Shown here one piece after another: positions 26,184-34,686 of a stretch of 64,000 nt of DNA. Within the stretch, counting starts at the first letter, position 1. Every line of letters starts with the position of its first letter. The position numbers were made by a program, and so were the translations under genes. The notes beneath the pieces are model-generated. The model did not search any database. It was not told the DNA's origin and saw only the letters and a list, made by a program, of their open reading frames with translations. Origin of the DNA: Mycolicibacterium frederiksbergense (GTDB taxonomy: Bacteria; Actinomycetota; Actinomycetes; Mycobacteriales; Mycobacteriaceae); assembly GCF_029893345.1 (NCBI RefSeq), contig NZ_JARXVE010000004.1, forward strand, positions 186,001 through 250,000, given 5' to 3'.

Positions 26184-26995
26184 CGGGACTCTACGGGAGT
26201 ATCGAGTTCCGATTGGTCGGCGGCGTGCTCCCACACCATCCATGGACGGTCCCCGTGATGGTATCCGGCATCGAGTTCAGCCCGTTCCTTGAAGGTGTCA
26301 GCGGGCTTCCAGAATCCCCCGTATCTATAGCCGAACAACCTGCCTTGCCCCGCAAGCGCACCGCAGACATCGGCGACGAGATCTCCGCCTGGAGGCAGGA
26401 GGTCGAAAATTTCTTGGGACAGTACGAAGTATCCGCCATTCACACCGATCGCCAGGTCGGAAACCGGAACGATGGCTTTGACCTCACCGTTGTCCTTCAT
26501 CTCGACACAGTGGAACGATGACTGCGGCGGGACGATCAACATCGAAGCGGCGGCGCCAGATTCGTGAAACTTCTCGACGATGTGGTCCATCGGCGCATCG
26601 GTGAGCACGTCGGCGTAATTCGCCAGGAAATACTCATCTCCGTCGAGGTGACTGCGCACACGACGGAGACGCTCGCCTATCGCCGATTCGAGTCCGGTGT
26701 CGACGAAGGTGATCGACCAATCGCTGATGTCGGAATGCGTGAGCTCGATCTGGCTACCCCGCATCACAAAATCGTTCGACGCGGCTTCCTGATAGGTCAG
26801 GAAGTAGTTCTTGATGTGCGACGCCCCGTAGCCAAGACAGAGGATGAAATCCTTGTGGCCGAAGTGGGCGTAGTAGCGCATCACGTGCCAGATGAGTGGG
26901 CGTGGACCGACCATCTGCATGGGCTTCGGCACGCCGTCGTCAGCACTGTTGCGCATCCGCATCCCGTATCCACCACAGAATAGAACGACTTTCAT
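26180..26995 (-). CDS. Sugar-1-phosphate nucleotidyltransferase (glucose-1-phosphate cytidylyltransferase-like)
   Basis: A 271-residue nucleotidyltransferase. VVLFCGGYGMRMR is the G-G-x-G-x-R phosphate loop (here with a Tyr), VPKPMQMVGPRPLIWHVMRYYAHFGHKDFILCLGYGASHIKNYF matches the RfbF-type cytidylyltransferase pattern. ANYADVLTD supplies the metal-binding Asp, and GGFWKPADTFKE the C-terminal substrate region. It would activate a hexose-1-phosphate. RfbF-like enzymes open routes to CDP-3,6-dideoxyhexoses and branched sugars, which would suit the C-methyltransferase gene immediately upstream. No CDP-glucose 4,6-dehydratase is visible in the window. An AAGGGGG lies before ATG 26995. Confidence 0.8.
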   Translation of the reverse strand: MKVVLFCGGYGMRMRNSADDGVPKPMQMVGPRPLIWHVMRYYAHFGHKDFILCLGYGASHIKNYFLTYQEAASNDFVMRGSQIELTHSDISDWSITFVDTGLESAIGERLRRVRSHLDGDEYFLANYADVLTDAPMDHIVEKFHESGAAASMLIVPPQSSFHCVEMKDNGEVKAIVPVSDLAIGVNGGYFVLSQEIFDLLPPGGDLVADVCGALAGQGRLFGYRYGGFWKPADTFKERAELDAGYHHGDRPWMVWEHAADQSELDTPVESR

Positions 26996-27000
26996 GGCTT

Positions 27001-28251
27001 TTACCCCCTTTGGTTCTCGGTATTCGTGATGGCGGCGGTATGGAGCGTGGGCAGCGGAAAGACGAGCTGACCGCCCCACTCAGTGATGTAGGCAAGCTGG
27101 TCGGTCAGCTCGGTCTCGAGGTTCCAGGGCAGTGCCACCACGACGTCGGGCTTGTCCTTGTCGATCTGGGCCGGCTCGTAGATCGGGATTCGGGTGCCCG
27201 GGGTGAAGCGACCGTGTTTGTACGGATTACGGTCAACGGTGTACTCGAGCAGGTCGCTGCGTATACCGCAGTAGTTGAGCAGCGTGTTGCCCTTGCCGGG
27301 TGCGCCGTAACCGACGACTCGCTTTCCCTCGGCGCGACGATCGAGCAGGAATCGCAACAGTTCGTGGCGGATAGCCTCCGTCCGCGGGCGTAGCTGCAGG
27401 TATCCATCTACCTGATGCAGCCCGGCCTCCTCCTCGATCCGCAGCACATCATCCACCCGTTCACTGCGGGGTCCGGCGGCTTCCTCGGGGCGTGCCCATA
27501 CCCGGATCGAGCCGCCATGAGTCTGGATCAGCTCGACGTCGACGACGACGAGGCCCGCTGTGGCCAACGCCCGCATCGCCGAAAGCACTGTGTAGTACTG
27601 GAAATGCTCATGGTAAATCGAGTCGAACTGGCCGAGAGTGACGAGGTTCAGAGCGTGATGTACTTCTATGCTCAAATGGCCGTCGTCGGCCAGCAGTCCA
27701 CGAAGCGATCGGGTGAAGCCCAACAGATCGGGAATATGCGCGTAGACGTTGTTGGCGACCACCAGGTCCGCCGGACCGTGTTGGCCGCGTATGGCTGCAG
27801 CACGTTCCTCGTCCAGGAACGCCGTCTCGGTGGGCACACCACGCTTACGCGCGACTGCTCCGACATTCACCGACGGCTCGATGCCCAGGCACCGGATGCC
27901 CGCCCCGACCATGTGCTGGAGTAGGTAACCGTCATTGCTGGCGACCTCGATCGCGAACGATTCGGGACCGAGCTGAAGGCGTGCCGCGGCGTCGTCGACG
28001 AACCTCTTCGCATGCTGCACAAAGCTGTCGGAGTAAGAGGAGAAGTAGGCGTACTCCGTGAAAGTGTCCTCCGGGGTGATCAATGCCGGAACCTGCAGTA
28101 GCAGGCAGTCCTCACACAACCGAAGATGCAGCGGGAACGTGGGCTCGGGCAAATCGAGCTCTTCGGCGGTCAGGAATGACTCGCACGGAGGGGTCGCGCC
28201 GAGGTCAAGGATGCTCAGAAGGCGATCCGAGTCGCACAGTCGACAATGCAC
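27001..28251 (-). CDS. Sugar C-methyltransferase (TylC3/NovU family)
   Basis: A 416-residue three-domain enzyme. The zinc-binding N-domain has Cys3, Cys6, Cys46 and Cys49. The SAM domain has IEVASNDGYLLQ (motif I), GIEPSVNVG (motif II) and NNVYAHIPDL; YHEHFQYYT is the conserved catalytic-region sequence of sugar C-methyltransferases. The C-terminal domain has VVGYGAPGKGNTLLNYCGI, DRNPYKHGRFTPGTRIPI and PAQIDKDKPDVVVALPWN. Known members add a methyl branch to C3 of a 4-keto-dideoxy NDP-sugar. A GTG at 28251 directly follows the TAG of udgA with no gap. Together with the cytidylyltransferase it predicts a branched sugar in the product. Confidence 0.85.
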   Translation of the reverse strand: MHCRLCDSDRLLSILDLGATPPCESFLTAEELDLPEPTFPLHLRLCEDCLLLQVPALITPEDTFTEYAYFSSYSDSFVQHAKRFVDDAAARLQLGPESFAIEVASNDGYLLQHMVGAGIRCLGIEPSVNVGAVARKRGVPTETAFLDEERAAAIRGQHGPADLVVANNVYAHIPDLLGFTRSLRGLLADDGHLSIEVHHALNLVTLGQFDSIYHEHFQYYTVLSAMRALATAGLVVVDVELIQTHGGSIRVWARPEEAAGPRSERVDDVLRIEEEAGLHQVDGYLQLRPRTEAIRHELLRFLLDRRAEGKRVVGYGAPGKGNTLLNYCGIRSDLLEYTVDRNPYKHGRFTPGTRIPIYEPAQIDKDKPDVVVALPWNLETELTDQLAYITEWGGQLVFPLPTLHTAAITNTENQRG

Positions 28252-29628
28252 CTAAGTCCTCAATTCGTCGATTTGCGGAAGATGTGATGTAGCGGAAGGA
28301 CCGCGTGATGGCCGGCCAGGGGCTCGGTAAGCCCACCCCGCTGCACACCACGCCGAGGCATCGAGACAATTGCGCCCATCGACCACCGAAGCCGATCGAA
28401 CGGTGGTCTTCAGAGCAACGGGATCGATCGACCGGAACTCAGCCCACTCGGTCAAGACCAGAACGACATCTGCGCCTTCGCACGCTTCGAACGCAGAAGT
28501 GGCGTAATTCAGCGTCGGGAACAGTGCGCGCGACTTGTCCATCGCCTGCGGATCGAAGACATTGACAGTCGCCCCTTGGAGCTGAATCTGTCCGGCAACA
28601 TTCAAGGCAGGTGAGTCCCGGACATCGTCGGAGTCCGGTTTGAACGCCGTACCGAGCACAGCCACCCTCGCGCCGATAAAGCTTCCGCCGCAAGCCTCGC
28701 GCGCGATTTCAACTGTGCGGGTACGTCGGCGCATGTTGATGCTGTCGACCTCGCGTAGAAAGGTCAGCGCCTGATTCGCGCCCAACTCTCCCGCCCGGGC
28801 CATGAACGCCCGAATGTCTTTGGGCAGGCATCCTCCGCCGAATCCGAGGCCCGCGTTGAGGAACCTGCGGCCGATTCTGCCGTCGTACCCAATCGCGTCC
28901 GCAAGCACGGTGACGTCGGCGCCGGTTGCCTCGCACACCTCAGCGATCGCGTTGATGAATGAGATCTTTGTTGCCAGAAAGGCATTCGCTGACACCTTGA
29001 CAAGCTCCGCGGTTGGCAGGTCTGTCACGATCATCGGAACTCCCGCGCTCAGCAAATCTGCGTAGATCTCGCGCGCGACTTCTTCCGCTCTACCCGACCC
29101 GATGTTCTGGACGCCGAGCACCAGCCGGTCAGGATGTAGCGTGTCTTGAACCGCGTATCCTTCACGCAGGAATTCCGGATTCCACGCCATTTCCACCGCA
29201 TCCGCTGCAGGCGAGAGGGCGCGCGCGAGCTGGCTCAGCCGCGCAGCAGTTCCTACCGGCACCGTCGATTTCCCAAAAATCACCGCAGGCGTTTTCAGTA
29301 ACGGCGCCAACGTGGTGATTACCGAGTCGACGTACTGCAGATCGGCGCCATACTCGCCTTTCTTCTGTGGTGTAGCGACAGCCACGAAGAAGACATCGGC
29401 GAAATCGGCCGCCTCCTCATACGAGGACGAGAAGCGCACCCGCCCGCTGCGGATACCGCGATCCAACACATCGGCAAGATCAGGCTCGAAGAACGGGACC
29501 TCACCCGCTTCAAGCTTGGCGACCTTGGCCGGATCGATGTCCACGCCGAGGACTTCGTGCCCGAGTTCGGCCATGCATGCCGCGTGCGTGGCACCGAGAT
29601 AGCCGGTTCCCAGGATCGCCATCTTCAT
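28252..29628 (-). CDS. udgA: UDP-glucose 6-dehydrogenase, UdgA-like
   Basis: A 458-residue UGD-family enzyme close to the mycobacterial UdgA type (start pattern ILGTGYLGATHAACMAELGH; VATPQKKGEYGADL is characteristic). The catalytic lysine is Lys211 (ELVKVSANAF) and the catalytic Cys267 lies in GFGGGCLPKD. It makes UDP-glucuronate. The paralogue at 19837 is of a different subgroup. The C-terminal 25 residues, after AYRAPGRPSRG, look like a non-conserved extension. One base separates the start codon from the end of the priming transferase gene; the C-methyltransferase follows without a gap. Confidence 0.85.
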   Translation of the reverse strand: MKMAILGTGYLGATHAACMAELGHEVLGVDIDPAKVAKLEAGEVPFFEPDLADVLDRGIRSGRVRFSSSYEEAADFADVFFVAVATPQKKGEYGADLQYVDSVITTLAPLLKTPAVIFGKSTVPVGTAARLSQLARALSPAADAVEMAWNPEFLREGYAVQDTLHPDRLVLGVQNIGSGRAEEVAREIYADLLSAGVPMIVTDLPTAELVKVSANAFLATKISFINAIAEVCEATGADVTVLADAIGYDGRIGRRFLNAGLGFGGGCLPKDIRAFMARAGELGANQALTFLREVDSINMRRRTRTVEIAREACGGSFIGARVAVLGTAFKPDSDDVRDSPALNVAGQIQLQGATVNVFDPQAMDKSRALFPTLNYATSAFEACEGADVVLVLTEWAEFRSIDPVALKTTVRSASVVDGRNCLDASAWCAAGWAYRAPGRPSRGPSATSHLPQIDELRT

Positions 29629-29629
29629 G

Positions 29630-31198
29630 TCAGTAAGCTCCTGAGTGACCGAACACTGCTCGCAATGTCTTGGCAATGATCAGCAGGTCTCCGACCATCG
29701 ACCAGTTGTCGACATACGCGAGATCCAGACGAACTGATTCACTCCACGAAAGGTCAGCTCGGCCACTGACCTGCCAGAGACCGGTAATACCCGGCTTGAC
29801 GAGCAGCTTCCGCAACACGTCGCAGTCGTAGGCCTCGACTTCACGCCGGAGTGGCGGACGAGGACCCACAACGCTCATCTCATGGCGCAATACGTTGATG
29901 AACTGCGGCAGCTCATCAATACTGAACCGCCGTAAAACATGGCCCAGACGGGTTATACGCGGATCATCGTGGATCTTGAAATGCGGGCCATCGAATTCGT
30001 TCTGCTTCAACAGCTTCGCCAATTGCTTGTCGGCATCCTTGACCATGGTGCGTAGTTTCAGCATGGCAAAAGGCTTGCCATCGATCCCTATGCGTTCACT
30101 CGCGTAGAAGACCGGACCCTTGCTAGTGATCTTGATCGCGATAGCTGCGACGAGGAGAATCGGTAGGGTCCCGATGAGAGCCGCCGAGGCAAAGCAGAAA
30201 TCAAATGCGCGCTTCTGGAACCGCTGCGCACCGAGGTATTGCGGTTTCTCGATGTGTAGCAACGGAAGTCCGGCAATAGGCTGCATCACCAGCCGAGAGA
30301 GCGCGACATCCAACACTCCGGTCGAAACGACAAGATCAACGCCCATCGGCTCGAGATCCCACAGGAGTCTTCGGATTCCTCGAACGCCGAAATGTTCAGT
30401 GCCTGCGATCGCAACAGTGTCAGCGCCACAGGTACGAATCGCCTCAAGTGCATGGGTTTCCCCACCGACGATGGGGACCGTCCGGCCATTGATTGTGATC
30501 TGCTCACCCCGAGGGGGCCCATAAAGCGGTATGCACACTCCTGTGATCTGGTATCCGTCCCCTTGATTTCGGGTCAGTTCGGTCCCGAGGTGTTCCACCG
30601 CATCGCGTTCGCCGATGGCCAACACTGCGGTCTGGCAGTCGCCCTCTGCACGCTTTCGTCCCATATGACCGCGCCAGAGCGACCTGCTCAACACCAGACC
30701 TAGGGTGCCCGCGGGTAGCGCAACCGCCAGGTAGCCTCGCGCGATGTCAAGCTTGAGCAGGAGCGTGACAATCGCAATCGCTCCAAACGTCCAGAATGAC
30801 GCGGCGATCACGCGACGAAACTCCTCGATCCCGGTGCCGATCAACCGCGGGGAACGCGAGTGAAATCCGGACAGCGCCAACAGCCACACAATGGCGAACA
30901 GAACCGAGAAACCTGGCACGAAGAATTCGAGGTAACCCGGCGGAGAAAGCGTGGGGCCGAATCGTAAGTAGTGCGCCATCGCAACCGCAACGCACACAAC
31001 GAGGAAATCCGTTAGCTGCAGCTTGGCAACGTAACGCCGTTGCCATCGTGAACGCTCGAAAACCCTGCTCGGCAGCAATACGGGTGTGGTGACCGGAGTT
31101 AGGTCGGGCGCATACTCCCGTTGCGCCGCCTGCGTATTGTTGACCGACGCCGAAGGTTTCGTTTCAGCCTGATCGATCTCGATGAGCGTTTCGGACAT
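29630..31198 (-). CDS. Polyprenyl-phosphate glycosylphosphotransferase (priming enzyme)
   Basis: A 522-residue membrane enzyme of the WbaP/bacterial sugar transferase family. The N-terminal half has about four to five transmembrane helices (from LTDFLVVCVAVAMAHYLRFG) and a Rossmann-like cytoplasmic region. The catalytic C-terminal domain starts at KRAFDFCFASAALIGTLP and contains GPVFYASERIGIDGKPF, MLKLRTM, SIDELPQFINVL, SVVGPRPPL and PGITGLWQVSGR. It transfers a sugar-1-phosphate to undecaprenyl/decaprenyl phosphate, starting each repeat unit on the cytoplasmic side. Its presence with Wzx and Wzy defines the assembly route. The ATG at 31198 follows a GGGGGTAAA sequence just after the epimerase remnant. 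Confidence 0.9.
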   Translation of the reverse strand: MSETLIEIDQAETKPSASVNNTQAAQREYAPDLTPVTTPVLLPSRVFERSRWQRRYVAKLQLTDFLVVCVAVAMAHYLRFGPTLSPPGYLEFFVPGFSVLFAIVWLLALSGFHSRSPRLIGTGIEEFRRVIAASFWTFGAIAIVTLLLKLDIARGYLAVALPAGTLGLVLSRSLWRGHMGRKRAEGDCQTAVLAIGERDAVEHLGTELTRNQGDGYQITGVCIPLYGPPRGEQITINGRTVPIVGGETHALEAIRTCGADTVAIAGTEHFGVRGIRRLLWDLEPMGVDLVVSTGVLDVALSRLVMQPIAGLPLLHIEKPQYLGAQRFQKRAFDFCFASAALIGTLPILLVAAIAIKITSKGPVFYASERIGIDGKPFAMLKLRTMVKDADKQLAKLLKQNEFDGPHFKIHDDPRITRLGHVLRRFSIDELPQFINVLRHEMSVVGPRPPLRREVEAYDCDVLRKLLVKPGITGLWQVSGRADLSWSESVRLDLAYVDNWSMVGDLLIIAKTLRAVFGHSGAY

Positions 31199-31213
31199 CG
31201 CGGGTTTACCCCC

Positions 31214-31352
31214 TCACAACACTGCAGTTTCCAGAATGGTCGGCGCGCCAATCCAGAAGTTGTCCACTCTCACGACTTGGCGTCCGCCCCATGACAGGCG
31301 GTCGATTTGCACCCCCGATGAACCCGGCCGCACCGGTTACCAAGGCACTCAT
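31214..31352 (-). pseudogene. Frameshifted, truncated NAD-dependent epimerase remnant
   Basis: Reading the minus strand from an ATG at 31352 gives MSALVTGAAGFIGG, a perfect N-terminal Rossmann start of an NDP-sugar epimerase. The frame then turns non-homologous. In the +1 frame, from about base 31313, it continues VQIDRLSWGGRQVVRVDNFW and then IGAPTILETAVL before a TGA at 31214, matching the next helix and strand (V-D-R-L, V-x-V-D-N-F) of the same family. So about 46 codons of an epimerase gene remain, with one indel and loss of everything downstream. It lies 24 bp after glmS and 15 bp before the priming transferase, in operon position. Not detectable as a long ORF because of the shift. Confidence 0.75.
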
Positions 31353-31376
31353 AATGATTCGCTTACCCACATGGCT

Positions 31377-33164
31377 TCACTCCACCGTTACCGACTTCGC
31401 CAGGTTGCGCGGCTTGTCGACGTCCCGTCCCAATACGAGAGCCAGGTTGCGCGCGAGAATCTGCATCGGAATTGCGCTTTCCAGTGGCCCCCACGGCACT
31501 CGCGGAACTGTTTCCACGGGAATGCTGCTGCCGGCAGCGCCGATCGAGATTACCCGACCGCCACGGGCCAGTACCTCTGCGATGTTGGACTGCAACTTCG
31601 GGTGGCCGTTGTCGACGACCACGACCGGAGTGCCGGCACCGATCAGCGCCAACGCGCCGTGTTTGAGCTCTCCGGCAGGGCAGTACTCGGCCCACCGGTA
31701 GGTGAGCTCTTTCAGCTTCAGTGCGCCTTCAGCGGCGTACGGTAGACCCGACCCTCTGGCGATGAAGATGAAACCCGGTTCTGCGGTGAGTTTCTCGATG
31801 ATAGGCGGCACCTCGCACTTGGCGACTGTCACCGCTGTTGCGAGCCGATCTGGTACTTGCTTCAGTTCATCTACGAGTCGCATGGCCGAAACCGCGGATA
31901 TCCGCCTCATCGCGACGAGGGCCGAGATCATCACAGCTGCACCGGAAATCACTTGACACACGAAGGTCTTCGTTGCGGCCACCCCGATCTCAGGACCGGC
32001 CGAGCATCCGATGACGGCATCCGCCAGCCGAGCCAGCGTGGAATGCGAATTGTTGGTGAGCGCGACCAATGCCGACTCACCCACCGCCGAAGACTCCACC
32101 GCGCGCAGCACGTCAGCTGTCTCGCCGGACTGGCTGATTGCGATGCAAAGCTGACGCTCGTCCGGAACCTCCGTAGCAGCTTCGCTCGCTACGTTGACTG
32201 TCACCGGTATCCCACCGAGATCGCGCGCCAGATTGCCGATCACGTTGCCTGCGTTCAGCGATGTTCCACAGCCGACCACTCTCAGACGTTCAAAGGGGGG
32301 CAGTCCGAGCTGATCCCAGACCGCTCCGTTTGCGATCCCGTCGATCAGTTCATCGAGGACCCGGCCAGCCGCTTCCGGTTGTTCGTCGATCTCCTTGGCC
32401 ATGTAGTCGGTATAGCCATTCAGTTCGACATCACGACTACTCCACCTGCAGCGGGTCGCCACTGGCGGTGGTATGGCCACTCCCGCACGGCTCCAACGGC
32501 CGCCGTTCGTCAGCTCGACGACGTCCCCGTCGTTAAGTACCCGGAACTCATCGACCCAGTCCGCGATCGCCGCGATGTCACTTGCCGCAAAGTCGCCGCT
32601 TTCGTTATGCGCCACCAGCAGCGGAGAGCCTTTGGCGGCGACGGCGATCCGACCGGTTGGCCGCTCCAGGACGGCGAGGGCCCAAGAACCCTCCACCCCG
32701 GCGAGGGCGTTCTGCACAGCCTGGACCAGATCGCTGCAGCGGTCTCGCTCATCCTCTACCAGGTGACACAGCACCTCACTGTCGACAGTCGTCGCGAAGC
32801 AGTGACCGGCAGCCGTCAGCATGGTCCGAAGGCTCACCGCGTTCTCGATGATGCCGTTGTGCACCAGGCTGATCTGTCCGGTGCAGTCGACGTGGGGGTG
32901 CGCATTGACCTCGGTCACCGAACCGTGAGTTGCCCAGCGGGTGTGGCCGATCCCGACGCCATCAAACCGAGGCCCGGCCCACTCGGCCAACAGCTTTTCC
33001 AGCGCACCGATCCGCCCGATGGTCCGCAGCCGAACGACGTCACCGGAGGCGGTCCGCAGCGCCACTCCGACGGAGTCGTACCCGCGGTATTCAAGCCTGC
33101 GCAACCCCACCCGCAGGTAATCGACCGCTGGGCGATCCGTCCGGCACGCGATGATGCCGCACAT
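31377..33164 (-). CDS. glmS: Glutamine--fructose-6-phosphate aminotransferase, cluster copy
   Basis: A 595-residue GlmS. Cys2 (MCGI) is the glutaminase nucleophile; RLEYRGYDS, HTRWATHG and HNGIIEN are N-domain motifs. The SIS isomerase half has GCGTSLNAG, SQSGETADVL, TNNSHSTLA and KELTYRWAEYCPAGELKHG, and ends in NLAKSVTVE as is standard. It makes glucosamine-6-phosphate from fructose-6-phosphate and glutamine. The length is somewhat shorter than the about 620-residue housekeeping mycobacterial enzyme, so this is probably an additional copy that feeds amino-sugar supply for the polysaccharide. It is the first structural gene of the minus-strand operon; a 133-bp gap separates it from the regulator gene. 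Confidence 0.9.
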   Translation of the reverse strand: MCGIIACRTDRPAVDYLRVGLRRLEYRGYDSVGVALRTASGDVVRLRTIGRIGALEKLLAEWAGPRFDGVGIGHTRWATHGSVTEVNAHPHVDCTGQISLVHNGIIENAVSLRTMLTAAGHCFATTVDSEVLCHLVEDERDRCSDLVQAVQNALAGVEGSWALAVLERPTGRIAVAAKGSPLLVAHNESGDFAASDIAAIADWVDEFRVLNDGDVVELTNGGRWSRAGVAIPPPVATRCRWSSRDVELNGYTDYMAKEIDEQPEAAGRVLDELIDGIANGAVWDQLGLPPFERLRVVGCGTSLNAGNVIGNLARDLGGIPVTVNVASEAATEVPDERQLCIAISQSGETADVLRAVESSAVGESALVALTNNSHSTLARLADAVIGCSAGPEIGVAATKTFVCQVISGAAVMISALVAMRRISAVSAMRLVDELKQVPDRLATAVTVAKCEVPPIIEKLTAEPGFIFIARGSGLPYAAEGALKLKELTYRWAEYCPAGELKHGALALIGAGTPVVVVDNGHPKLQSNIAEVLARGGRVISIGAAGSSIPVETVPRVPWGPLESAIPMQILARNLALVLGRDVDKPRNLAKSVTVE

Positions 33165-33297
33165 CAGTCGATTCCCCGGTCACCAGCGATGCCATCGCCC
33201 AGGTTCAAGCTAACCCCCGCCAACATCACTTCACTATCGAGGTCCGAAAGCCGTTGGTACATGGGCCAAGAGAGCGATTTTCGGACTGAATCCCGGA

Positions 33298-34164
33298 CTA
33301 GATCTCCGAACTGTCCTCGACAACCAGGATGGTGCGGGCCAGAGCTGCCGCCTGCGCGCGGCTACTGACACCCAGCTTGGTGAGTAGGCTGTGCACGTGG
33401 TTCTTGACGGTATGGACTGCGATGCACAACTCGTCGGCAATCTCTCGGTTCGCAAGTCCCAGTTCCAGCATCCTCAGGATCTGGATCTCCCGGGCCGTAA
33501 GCACTAGTTCCTTCGCGGTCGGTTGTCGCTGGGATGCCAGTAGCGACAACCGCCGCAGCAGGATCGCCGATACTCGTGGCGAACACAGCGATTCCCCAGC
33601 AGCAACCTTGTGTATCAATGCGAGCAAATCTTGAAGCGTATCGGTGCGCAGGTGGTATCCCGCGACCCCCGCCTCCGCGCACGCGACGATCTCAGATTCG
33701 TCGTCCTCGGAAACGCCCAGCACGACCACTCGCACCTGCGGCCCCAAACTCAGCGCCCGCCGCAGCAATGCCGCGCTATCACGCGTCCCCATGTTGAGCA
33801 CGACGACCCAGGGCAACGTGGTCTCGACAGCTGCCATCAGGGACGGCAGATCCCAAGCAACCCCCGGAGCCACCGCGCCGTGCGAGACCAGGACGCTGAC
33901 AAGAAAGTCGCGGTACAACGTGCAGTCGTCCACGACGAGGACTCTCGCGTCGCGGAGTAGACCGAGTCCATCAAGCACTTCGCCGTATGGGTCCGTCCAT
34001 CCGCCGAGGGTCGGCGAAAGGCCCCGATCACGCAACTCGTCGCGCGGCGTCGGAAACAATCTTGTTTTCGCCGGATGCCAACCGTTGCTCTTGGGTGGGC
34101 CGTATACCGACTCAGGCTGATCAGCCGTTGTCAGGTCGACTGAAATCTCGTTCATCGCGGTCAT
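33298..34164 (-). CDS. LuxR-family regulator with an atypical receiver domain
   Basis: A 288-residue protein. Residues 1-70 are unordered and lack recognisable motifs. A receiver-like domain follows: RVLVVDDCTLYRDFL gives the acidic pair Asp79-Asp80, but the phospho-acceptor strand reads VVVLNMG, with Asn124 where Asp is expected. The C-terminus is a clear LuxR/NarL helix-turn-helix: LTAREIQILRMLELGLANREIADEL followed by HTVKNHVHSLLTKLGVSSRAQA. Without an Asp it probably does not respond to phosphorylation; it may be ligand-controlled or constitutive. Its position, just upstream of glmS and the sugar operon and in the same direction, suggests it controls the polysaccharide locus. No histidine kinase is next to it. 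Confidence 0.8.
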   Translation of the reverse strand: MTAMNEISVDLTTADQPESVYGPPKSNGWHPAKTRLFPTPRDELRDRGLSPTLGGWTDPYGEVLDGLGLLRDARVLVVDDCTLYRDFLVSVLVSHGAVAPGVAWDLPSLMAAVETTLPWVVVLNMGTRDSAALLRRALSLGPQVRVVVLGVSEDDESEIVACAEAGVAGYHLRTDTLQDLLALIHKVAAGESLCSPRVSAILLRRLSLLASQRQPTAKELVLTAREIQILRMLELGLANREIADELCIAVHTVKNHVHSLLTKLGVSSRAQAAALARTILVVEDSSEI

Positions 34165-34686
34165 CTGTTCAACCGCGCGCTGCGGATGTACCCACAGCCT
34201 CCGAAGCTGCCGTTGTCAGGTCCGACGCTCGCCGAATCCATCGCATAATCAACGCCCTCCCCCCCGGACAGGGTTCACGTCTAGCACTGATGTCCCAGAG
34301 TGGGCCGATGGTATGCATTTGCCATTTCGAGCGTCAACCGCTTCCGCAATAGCTATCTGGCAAAGTTTGAGTGAGGAAGCACCGATCTTGGCGCCGACGT
34401 ACCCGCGAGCGGGTAAGGAGCCAAGTTAGTTCAATTAAGAACAGGTTTCCATACTAATAGTCTGATTTTGCCTGAGCAGACATACAGCCAGTTCACAACT
34501 TGCAGCAGTTGCGCCGGAGCATTCCCAAAAGTGGACCGACGACGGTATTGCGTGAGTCGAACCATACGGGTGAGGTCTCCCCGAAAATTGTCCGAACCGT
34601 GCAAATCTAGCAATGGAGGTACAAACCATGGTTCAAGGCGCGAAAGCTTTGCTCCTGATTCGGTGAACCCACGTTGCTACATAGAA
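34165..34686. other. Intergenic region, AT-richer, no gene supported
   Basis: A 522-bp region between the regulator gene and the T7SS-like pair, both on the minus strand. It is visibly less GC-rich than its surroundings at about 34380-34660. A GGAGG followed eight bases later by ATG (34628) would give a plus-strand peptide of only 12 residues, too short to call. It likely holds the regulator promoter and separates two functional blocks. No terminator hairpin was recognised. Confidence 0.45.

Noticed and set aside
31857..33368. Long plus-strand open frame of 503 codons opposite glmS
   Set aside because: Antisense to a well-conserved GlmS; the translation has no domain signature and reflects high GC codon structure.
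34628..34666. Plus-strand 12-codon frame with a good GGAGG
   Set aside because: Too short to support, no neighbour on this strand, and no matching longer frame; could be chance or debris.
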